Part shown: positions 6,175 through 11,328 of the stretch, one piece after another | Position numbering within the stretch: the stretch's first letter is position 1 | How the letters are laid out: each line of letters opens with the position of its first letter | Source: Bryobacterales bacterium | GTDB lineage: Bacteria > Acidobacteriota > Terriglobia > Bryobacterales > Bryobacteraceae | Assembly: GCA_003142355.1 (NCBI GenBank) | Contig: PLMF01000160.1 | Location: 1-11,328 of the forward strand | DNA: 11,328 bases | Direction of reading: 5' to 3' | Translations under genes and position numbers: made by a program | The notes under the pieces: model-generated | Databases searched by the model: none | Told to the model about the DNA's origin: nothing | What the model saw: only the letters and a program-made list of their open reading frames with translations

Positions 6175-7152
6175 ATGTTCCGTAAATCAGCGGTAGTTCT
6201 GGTGGTTCTGACGGCCCTGACCACCGCGCAGGCCCAGGAAAAGAAGCGCGTGGCCGTGATGAACTTCGACTATGGCACCGTGCGCAGCACCGTAGCGTCG
6301 ATCTTCGGTACCGATCAGGATGTCGGGAAGGGCATTACCGACCTTCTGGTCGACAAGCTGGTCTCGGACGGCACATACCGCGTCATCGAGCGGGCGGCTC
6401 TCGATAAGATTCTGGCCGAGCAGAATTTCTCCAACAGTGATCGCGCCGACGCCAACACCGCGGCCAAGATCGCGCGCATCCTCGGCGTGGACACCATCAT
6501 CATCGGCAGCATCACCCAGTTCGGCCGCGACGATAAGAGCACCAACGTCGGCGGCGGGGCGCTGGGCGGCGTCACGGGGCGCTTCGGCATCGGTGGCGTG
6601 CGCAAGAGCCAGTCCACCGCGGTGGTGCAGATCACCGCCCGAATGATCGATACCAGCACCGCCGAAATCCTCGCTAGCGCCTCCGGCAGAGGCCAGTCGT
6701 CCCGCTCGGGCACGGGCCTCATCGGAGCGGGCGGCGGCGGCTATGGGGCGGGTGGGGGCGGGATCGACATGAAATCCAGCAACTTTGGCGCCACCATCCT
6801 CGGCGAAGCCGTTACCAAGGCCGTCGCCGACCTGGCCCAGCAATTGGATGCCAAGGCCGCGGCGCTGCCCATCACCGTCATGCAGATTAGCGGACTGGTG
6901 GCGGATGCTTCGCCCGACGGCACCGTGATCATCAATATCGGTTCGAAAGCCGGTGTGAAGATCGGCGACATGCTCGACATTCGGCGCAAGGTGCGCGAGG
7001 TGAAAGACCCGGGCACCGGCAAGGTGATCCGCACCGTCGAGGATTCGGTCGGCTCGATCGTCATCACCGAAGTGGACGAGGCGTCGGCCGTCGGCAAGTT
7101 CACGGGATCCGCTCCGGCCAGAGTCGGAGACACCGTATCCACTCCGAAGTGA
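6175..7152 (+). CDS. Secreted CsgG-family protein with FlgT-like C-terminal domain
   Basis: This 325-residue protein has a signal peptide (1-20, ending AQA-QEKK) and a CsgG-type domain at about 24-225. The domain shows RVAVMNFDYG (25-34), the VDKLVSDGTYRVIERAALDKIL block (59-80) and IARILGVDTIIIGSITQFG (99-117). A glycine-rich loop lies at 181-196. Residues about 235-325 (VIINIGSKAGVKIGDMLDI ... RVGDTVS) form a small beta-rich domain like the C-terminus of FlgT. CsgG proteins form outer-membrane secretion channels in curli systems. This one lacks a lipobox cysteine and has no curli genes nearby, so a curli role is not supported. A longer frame opens at 6121, but GGAGG lies 5 bp before the ATG at 6175 and the signal peptide starts there, so I chose that start. 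Confidence 0.82.
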   Translation: MFRKSAVVLVVLTALTTAQAQEKKRVAVMNFDYGTVRSTVASIFGTDQDVGKGITDLLVDKLVSDGTYRVIERAALDKILAEQNFSNSDRADANTAAKIARILGVDTIIIGSITQFGRDDKSTNVGGGALGGVTGRFGIGGVRKSQSTAVVQITARMIDTSTAEILASASGRGQSSRSGTGLIGAGGGGYGAGGGGIDMKSSNFGATILGEAVTKAVADLAQQLDAKAAALPITVMQISGLVADASPDGTVIINIGSKAGVKIGDMLDIRRKVREVKDPGTGKVIRTVEDSVGSIVITEVDEASAVGKFTGSAPARVGDTVSTPK

Positions 7153-7164
7153 TCGCCCCCCGGC

Positions 7165-8829
7165 TTACCACAGACCCCAGTTGCCGCTCATGAGAACCCA
7201 CGCGGCCAGCGACAAATTGGTGACGGCATGCGCCGCCACGGCGTCGCCGATGCGTCCGCGCCAGTGGAGCGCGGCGGCGTAGAGCACGCCCGCCATCGTC
7301 CCCGCCAGCCAGCGGTCGCCGTGCAAGACGCCGAAAGCAACCGAAGAAATCAGCACCGGGAAGAACGCCCACCGCCGCCAGTCGACCGACTCGAAATCCG
7401 CCGATACCAGGCGTCGCAACAGGAAGCCGCGGAACGCCAGTTCCTCGGCGATGGGGACCGTGACCACGGCTGCCAGGGTCCGCAAGGTAAGCCAGCCGGC
7501 GCGGGCGGGAGCGGGCAGGCCGGCCAGACCCGATGCGATTCCCGCGTTCGCGCCGCCGCCCCGCGCCCAGTCCAACCCCATCCACATCGCAAAAACCAGA
7601 GTGCCAATGGCCGCCGCCATCCAGCCGAATTTCCAGTCGAGTGCCGCATATTTCCGGCGGTAAAACCATAAGACCCCTGCCGCCGCGAAGAAGCGCAGCG
7701 GGTAGAGCCATTCGAATCCACTGGAGGCGGCGCGCGAGATCATGGCCGCCGCGAGGATCGTCAGCAAGGGCGCCAGGTATGGGACCGTGGGATTCTCCGC
7801 GGAACGCGCCGGTCGAGTGGCTGTGCGGCCTGGGACTGTTACCCACGGCAGGCGCTGCGCGGTCAGAGCGAAGCCGGCCGCCACGGCGTTGAACACGATC
7901 CACCCGGCCTGCGAGTGAAATCCTCCCGTGGCCACCCCCGGCGCGCCGGCCGCGCCGATCAGGATGAGAGCCGTGATGCGCAGGGCGTTCATCAGAAAAA
8001 TCGCGGCTACGCCGGCGGGGATCAGCAGCAGGGCGCGCGGAAACCGGAATTCGCGCCGGAACAGCCACAGCCACGCCGCGCCAAAGGCGAGAATCAGCCC
8101 AACGCCCTCCAGCCCCGAGCACTCCGCCGCGATCTCCACGTGGAACCCCCGGCTGCCAATGCTGTGAGTCGATGGATCGGCGATCACCCCGGAGACGAAA
8201 CCGCGCAGAATCGTCTTCACGATAAGGAAGGTGAGGTGCGCCGCCGGAGCCCACATCAGCCGGCTGGCGGCTCCCAGCAAACAAGCCGAAAGACCCGCGG
8301 CCGACGCGTAAATCCAGGCGTTACCTGTCGCCCGGGCAGCCTTCATCCACAGCTTGGGAGGCGCGAACGCACAGCCGGCCAGGGCTACGGCCAGCGCGCC
8401 CGCCGCCAGCCAGGCGCCGCCCACGAGGTTACCCGAAATCCGGGATGGACTTGCATACAGCGGAACCGAAAGTCCGGCAAAGGCCACCACGGAGCAGAAG
8501 TGACCCGCCAGAAGGCTCCACGAGATGGGAGTTTCGCGGAGCAGTGCAGAGATGGACTGAAACGAGTTCCGGGCTTTTGGATAGCCGAAGATCAAAAAGA
8601 AGACGGCGAACACGACCACGAAACGCGCCGTCCACGCTCCCCATCGGCCAATCAGCCAGGCAAACCCCGCGGCGCGGCTGAGGGAGGCATTATCCAGCCA
8701 GACCGATAACACCAGCAGTTCCAGGATCAGAAGAAGGGCCAGCAGCGAAGCGCGCCGAATCACCGCCTGAGAGAACCAACCGGGATAGACGCCAGAGGTT
8801 TGAGCCAAGGGAAGAAATGAAAAAGACAC
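7165..8829 (-). CDS. xrtE: Exosortase E/CPBP protease fusion of a VPEID-CTERM-type system
   Basis: This polytopic membrane protein (up to 554 residues) fuses two enzymes. Residues about 25-330 are an exosortase, a transpeptidase-like processor of PEP-CTERM-type tails. The catalytic triad is visible as Cys237 in AAECSGLEGVG, Arg284 in MNALRITALILIG and His305 in GGFHSQAGW. Residues about 350-554 are a CPBP/CAAX-type intramembrane protease with EELAFR (E462, E463, R467), FGVLH (F499, H503) and HAVTN (H534, N538). This fusion is the known hallmark of exosortase E/protease. The small gene at 8881-9036 is the probable substrate. The frame opens at GTG 8829, but that codon lies in the stem of a terminator-like hairpin and has no ribosome binding site. 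TTG at 8808 or GTG at 8763 may be the true start. It converges on the CsgG-like gene with only 12 bp between stops. Confidence 0.88.
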   Translation of the reverse strand: MSFSFLPLAQTSGVYPGWFSQAVIRRASLLALLLILELLVLSVWLDNASLSRAAGFAWLIGRWGAWTARFVVVFAVFFLIFGYPKARNSFQSISALLRETPISWSLLAGHFCSVVAFAGLSVPLYASPSRISGNLVGGAWLAAGALAVALAGCAFAPPKLWMKAARATGNAWIYASAAGLSACLLGAASRLMWAPAAHLTFLIVKTILRGFVSGVIADPSTHSIGSRGFHVEIAAECSGLEGVGLILAFGAAWLWLFRREFRFPRALLLIPAGVAAIFLMNALRITALILIGAAGAPGVATGGFHSQAGWIVFNAVAAGFALTAQRLPWVTVPGRTATRPARSAENPTVPYLAPLLTILAAAMISRAASSGFEWLYPLRFFAAAGVLWFYRRKYAALDWKFGWMAAAIGTLVFAMWMGLDWARGGGANAGIASGLAGLPAPARAGWLTLRTLAAVVTVPIAEELAFRGFLLRRLVSADFESVDWRRWAFFPVLISSVAFGVLHGDRWLAGTMAGVLYAAALHWRGRIGDAVAAHAVTNLSLAAWVLMSGNWGLW

Positions 8830-8857
8830 ACGCCATTCTTCGCGAACGGCGTGTGTC
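8820..8857 (-). terminator. Intrinsic terminator/attenuator between substrate gene and exosortase gene
   Basis: On the minus strand a perfect 10-bp stem, GACACACGCC and GGCGTGTGTC (8848-8857 and 8825-8834), encloses a 13-base loop and is followed directly by five Ts (8820-8824). It begins 23 bp after the stop of the small sorting-signal gene, as a Rho-independent terminator would. Because the exosortase gene follows immediately, it probably limits read-through rather than fully ending the operon. On the plus strand no T run follows. Confidence 0.78.
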
Positions 8858-8880
8858 CGTTATGAACTGACGCCAGACGC

Positions 8881-9036
8881 CTAGTTTCTGCGCCGGCCCC
8901 GAATGATGAGCGCCGCCCCTGCTAACAGAGCCAGCGCGCTGGTCGCCGATCCGGGATCGATCTCGGGTGCCTCTACTGCCAGGGCCATCGCCGCAGTCGC
9001 AGCCATGATCAGCGCCATTCCGATGATTCTTCGCAT
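8881..9036 (-). CDS. Small VPEID-CTERM-like sorting-signal protein (APEID variant), probable exosortase substrate
   Basis: This 51-residue protein is nearly all targeting signal. Residues 1-20 are a signal peptide (MRRIIGMALIMA, then ATAAMALA). Next comes VEAPEIDPGSAT with the PEID motif at 25-28, a hydrophobic helix ALALLAGAALII (34-45) and the basic tail RGRRRN (46-51). This is the tripartite C-terminal signal recognised by exosortases, in the VPEID form with Ala replacing Val. If signal peptidase cuts after ALA (18-20), only four residues (VEAP) remain before EID. GAGG at 9044-9047, 7 bp before the ATG, supports the start, and an in-frame TGA lies four codons upstream. The exosortase E/protease gene lies just downstream, so it is very likely the dedicated partner. 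What the released product does is unknown. Confidence 0.85.
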   Translation of the reverse strand: MRRIIGMALIMAATAAMALAVEAPEIDPGSATSALALLAGAALIIRGRRRN

Positions 9037-9043
9037 GTTTGTA

Positions 9044-9060
9044 CCTCAGTCCGACTCAGG
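9044..9060 (-). promoter_or_regulatory. Dyad covering the ribosome binding site of the sorting-signal gene
   Basis: CCTGAGTCGGACTGAGG is a 17-base near-palindrome with 7 of 8 positions paired around a central G. The GAGG ribosome binding site forms its last four bases. In RNA it can fold into a short hairpin (loop CGG, one G-G mismatch) that would hide the site. In DNA it could be an operator. Either role is an inference. Confidence 0.4.
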
Positions 9061-9091
9061 CGGTTGTGCGTCCTACCACCCGTACCTCCTG

Positions 9092-9120
9092 AGAATACAA
9101 ATAGAGGGAGTAGATTGCAA
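9092..9120 (-). promoter_or_regulatory. Promoter of the sorting-signal gene (TTGCAA-17-TATTCT)
   Basis: The minus strand shows TTGCAA (9115-9120), a 17-bp spacer and TATTCT (9092-9097), each 4/6 to the sigma-70 consensus. Transcription would start near 9085, giving a leader of about 49 bases that includes the dyad over the ribosome binding site. Confidence 0.45.
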
Positions 9121-9199
9121 GGATAATCTGCTCTCCAGAGTCACACGAGTACTGGAACCATAAAGAGTGAACCGGAACTGGCTGGAAAGCTCCCCCCGC

Positions 9200-9228
9200 T
9201 TGGTCCCGCTGCGCCGATTTGAGATACT
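9200..9228 (+). promoter_or_regulatory. Candidate promoter of the gamma-glutamyltransferase gene
   Basis: TTGGTC (9200-9205) and GATACT (9223-9228) are separated by 17 bp, upstream of AGGAGG (9240-9245) and the ATG at 9250. The boxes are weak (3/6 and 4/6), so the position is tentative. Confidence 0.3.
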
Positions 9229-9249
9229 AAGCGTTTTCGAGGAGGCAAG

Positions 9250-11025
9250 ATGATTCGCAAAATAGCCTTGGCGCTGTCTCTGGTTGCAGTGACGTCTCTC
9301 AGCGCACAAACCCAGACCATGAAGCAACTGGTTCGCGGTACGGAATATGCCGCCGCTTCCATGATGCCGCAGGCCACTCTCACCGCGGAACGCGTCCTCC
9401 GCTCCGGCGGCAATGCCTTCGATGCCATTGTCGCCGGCCAGGCCGTGCTGGGCGTCGTGCAGCCCAACATGAACGGCATCGGCAGCGACGCCACCCTGCT
9501 CATCTACGACGCCAGACAGAAGAAGGTGTTCTCGCTCAATGCCGAAGGCACCGCGCCCAAACTCGCCACCATCGAATGGTACCAGGCCAACCAGGGCGGC
9601 AAGATCCCGGTCGATGATTCGCTGCTCGCGGGCACCGTGCCCGGCGTCGTGGATGCCTGGTACATCCTGCTCTCGCGCTGGGGCACCGGGAGCTTCGCCG
9701 AATTGCTGGCGCCCGCCATCGAGCTGGCCGAGCGCGGCGTTCCCATGGGTCGCACGCTGAATTCGCCGGCCCTCCGCAAATATCCCACCAGCGCCCGCGT
9801 TTACGCCCCTCCCGACGGCCGCAGTTGGAACGACGGCGAGGTCTGGAAGAACCCCGACCTGGCCCGCACCCTTCGCCGCCTGGTTGACGCCGAGAAGCAG
9901 GCCGCTTCCCAGGGCCGCCAGGCCGCGCTGAAGGCCGCCCGCGACCGTTTCTACCGGGGCGACATCGCCCGCGAGATGGCCCGCTTCTCGGAGGACAACG
10001 GCGGCCTGTTCCGCTATGAAGATTTCGCCGCCTACACCGCCAAAGTGGAAGAGCCGGTCTCCATCGACTACCGCGGCTACACCGTCTACAAGAACGCCTC
10101 CGCCACCCAGGGCCCCGCCGAGCTGTTCGCGCTTAAAATGCTCGAGGACTACGACCTCAAAAAGATGGGGCTCAACTCCGCCGACTACATCCACACCTCG
10201 GCCGAGGCCATCAAGCTCGCCATGGCCGACCGCGACACCTTCCTCGGCGACATGGATTTCATCCCCATCCCCTACGCGGGTCTGCTCTCGAACCCGTACG
10301 CCGCCGCGCGCCGGAAGCTCATCGATCCCGCTAAAGCATCGCTCGAATTTCGGCCTGGAGACCCCGCGCCATTCACCCCCGGATTCGAGCCGGTCGCCCG
10401 CCCCCGCGATGTGAACCTGAGCGGGAACGCCGATCACGAGGGCGACACCAGCTACATCGCCGTGGTGGATAAAGAGCGCAACATGATCTCCTTCACGCCC
10501 AGCCTGCACAGCGCCTTCGGCACCAAGGTGGTAATCGGCAACCTGGGGTTTATCTTTAATTGCCGCGGCGATTATTTCTCGCTCGTTCCCGGCCATGCCA
10601 ATGCGCTCGCGCCCGGCAAGCGCCCGCGCAGCACGCTCCAAGGCACGCTCGTGCTCAAGGCGGGCAAGCCCTTCCTGGTGACCGGCAGCCCCGGCGCCGA
10701 CGACCAGTGCATGCGCACCATGCAGACCTTGCTGAACATCGTCGAGTTCGGGATGAACATGCAGCAAGCCATCGAAGCCCCCCGCTGGTCCACGCGCAGT
10801 TTTCCCGCCTCGCCCTTCCCCCATACCATGTATCCGGGCGACCTTTGGCTGGAAGGCCGCATCCCCGATGCCGTGCGCGCCGACCTGGAGCGCCGCGGCC
10901 ACAAGGTGACCATGCGCGGCCCATGGTCGATGAATAACAGCGCGGGCATCCTGGTGGAAGCCGCAACCGGCACCGTGAGCGCCGGCGCCGACCCCCGCTG
11001 CCCCGCCCTGGCCCTGGCCTGGTAA
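9250..11025 (+). CDS. Secreted gamma-glutamyltransferase-family Ntn hydrolase
   Basis: This 591-residue protein belongs to the gamma-glutamyltransferase family, periplasmic Ntn hydrolases that transfer or hydrolyse gamma-glutamyl groups after self-cleavage. A signal peptide covers 1-19 (ending SLSAQ). RSGGNAFDA (51-59) is the family N-terminal motif. The predicted cleavage site and nucleophile is Thr400 in GDTSYIAVVDKE, followed by KRPRST (457-462) and TGSPGADDQ (478-486). It departs from classical enzymes: the GGGG loop reads GIGSDAT (76-82), and the region that usually holds the Arg binding the glutamyl carboxylate reads NAEGTAP (97-103). Substrate preference may therefore differ from glutathione. 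AGGAGG (9240-9245) supports the ATG. The gene is divergent from the sorting-signal gene, sharing a 213-bp intergenic region. Confidence 0.88.
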   Translation: MIRKIALALSLVAVTSLSAQTQTMKQLVRGTEYAAASMMPQATLTAERVLRSGGNAFDAIVAGQAVLGVVQPNMNGIGSDATLLIYDARQKKVFSLNAEGTAPKLATIEWYQANQGGKIPVDDSLLAGTVPGVVDAWYILLSRWGTGSFAELLAPAIELAERGVPMGRTLNSPALRKYPTSARVYAPPDGRSWNDGEVWKNPDLARTLRRLVDAEKQAASQGRQAALKAARDRFYRGDIAREMARFSEDNGGLFRYEDFAAYTAKVEEPVSIDYRGYTVYKNASATQGPAELFALKMLEDYDLKKMGLNSADYIHTSAEAIKLAMADRDTFLGDMDFIPIPYAGLLSNPYAAARRKLIDPAKASLEFRPGDPAPFTPGFEPVARPRDVNLSGNADHEGDTSYIAVVDKERNMISFTPSLHSAFGTKVVIGNLGFIFNCRGDYFSLVPGHANALAPGKRPRSTLQGTLVLKAGKPFLVTGSPGADDQCMRTMQTLLNIVEFGMNMQQAIEAPRWSTRSFPASPFPHTMYPGDLWLEGRIPDAVRADLERRGHKVTMRGPWSMNNSAGILVEAATGTVSAGADPRCPALALAW

Positions 11026-11040
11026 CGCGCGCGACAGAGC

Positions 11041-11046
11041 TATAAT
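11041..11046 (+). promoter_or_regulatory. -10 box (TATAAT) of the hicB-like gene
   Basis: A perfect TATAAT ends 9 bp before the ATG at 11056, so transcription would begin within a few bases of the start codon. No Shine-Dalgarno sequence is present between them. The best -35 match is weak (CTGGTA, 11019-11024) and overlaps the previous stop codon. Confidence 0.5.
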
Positions 11047-11055
11047 CGTCATCAA

Positions 11056-11265
11056 ATGGATACCAGAACCTTCACCGCGATTCTGCACAAGGAAGAAGAC
11101 CTGTGGGTGGCTGAGTGTCCGGACGTGGGCACCGTCAGCCAGGGGACGACGGTCGAGGACGCCGTGGCTAACCTAAAGGAAGCCACGGAGCTTTATCTGG
11201 AGGAGTTTCCTCTGGACGTGGGCGGGCATCCTCTGCTGACCACGTTCGAGGCCAAGTGTGCCTAA
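11056..11265 (+). CDS. hicB: HicB-like antitoxin
   Basis: This 69-residue protein matches the short HicB-type antitoxin fold, a partial RNase-H-like domain that blocks the HicA mRNA interferase. The pattern FTAILHKEEDLWVAECPDVG (5-24), then VSQGTTVEDAVANLKEATEL (27-46) and YLEEFPL (47-53), is highly characteristic. No DNA-binding tail is visible after the domain. HicA would be expected directly downstream. A GTG at 11258 opens a frame there, but its visible 23 codons do not resemble HicA, so the partner may be lost, frameshifted or elsewhere. Confidence 0.85.
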   Translation: MDTRTFTAILHKEEDLWVAECPDVGTVSQGTTVEDAVANLKEATELYLEEFPLDVGGHPLLTTFEAKCA

Positions 11266-11316
11266 CCGAACTGCCCGCGCCACCACAACAAGTCCTGCAT
11301 TTTCAGAGGTGGGGCA

Positions 11317-11328
11317 GGCGGTTCCGCC
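11317..11328. repeat. First part of an inverted repeat cut by the window edge
   Basis: The last 12 bases read GGCGG-TT-CCGCC, preceded by GGGGCA. If the next bases are TGCCCC this would be a long GC-rich inverted repeat. The rest lies outside the window, so its extent is unknown. Confidence 0.3.

Noticed and set aside
7915..8709. 264-codon open frame on the plus strand
   Set aside because: Shadow of the exosortase region; Arg/Gln/Pro-rich with no motif, whereas the minus strand has all catalytic residues.
9056..9079. Seven-codon leader peptide (GTG to TGA, minus strand) after AGGAGG at 9085-9090
   Set aside because: The AGGAGG lies between the -10 box and the predicted transcription start, so it would mostly be outside the transcript.
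9073..11088. 671-codon open frame on the minus strand
   Set aside because: It lies antisense to the gamma-glutamyltransferase gene, which has a signal peptide, family motifs and a ribosome binding site. The antisense product is low-complexity Gly/Ala/Val/His, typical of high-GC third-position bias.

Overview
The window looks like high-GC chromosomal DNA from an environmental bacterium, most likely an acidobacterium of the Solibacter/Bryobacter type. That assignment is an inference from gene style: a Tat-signal Gfo/Idh/MocA oxidoreductase, secreted proteins ending their signal peptides in AQ/AA, an intergenic CTCCGCG-type repeat, and many stacked toxin-antitoxin genes. No rRNA, tRNA, CRISPR array or complete mobile element is visible.

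Region 1 (1-1960, minus strand) is a defence/addiction island. Reading leftward it holds a TumE-like toxin with its TumA-like winged-helix antitoxin, then a BrnT/BrnA toxin-antitoxin pair, then the N-terminal part of a Fic-family protein that stops before the catalytic core. TumE/TumA and BrnT/BrnA each have a palindrome overlapping a recognisable promoter. Both first genes appear to start at or within a few bases of the predicted transcription start.

Region 2 (2003-7152) is housekeeping and envelope DNA. A small secreted beta-barrel-like protein (minus) is divergent from a Tat-exported Gfo/Idh/MocA oxidoreductase (plus). After a 220-bp gap with a CTCCGCG-rich repeat come S-methyl-5'-thioadenosine phosphorylase and an overlapping GT9-like glycosyltransferase. 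A CsgG-type secreted protein follows with its own promoter and a strong ribosome binding site.

Region 3 (7165-9120, minus strand) is the most interesting part. A 554-residue membrane protein joins an exosortase (Cys237, Arg284, His305) to a C-terminal CPBP/CAAX-type protease (EExxxR, FxxxH, HxxxN). This is the architecture of exosortase E/protease of VPEID-CTERM systems. Immediately upstream on the same strand lies a 51-codon gene encoding a signal peptide, then APEID, a hydrophobic helix and a GRRRN tail. It is an almost bare sorting signal and the probable dedicated substrate. A 10-bp perfect hairpin followed by five Ts separates the two genes, which suggests abundant substrate and limited read-through into the enzyme gene. 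The substrate gene has its own promoter and a dyad covering its ribosome binding site.

Region 4 (9200-11328) holds a secreted gamma-glutamyltransferase-family Ntn hydrolase, divergent from the sorting locus, and then a HicB-like antitoxin preceded by a perfect TATAAT box with no ribosome binding site. No convincing HicA is visible before the window ends in the first part of an inverted repeat.
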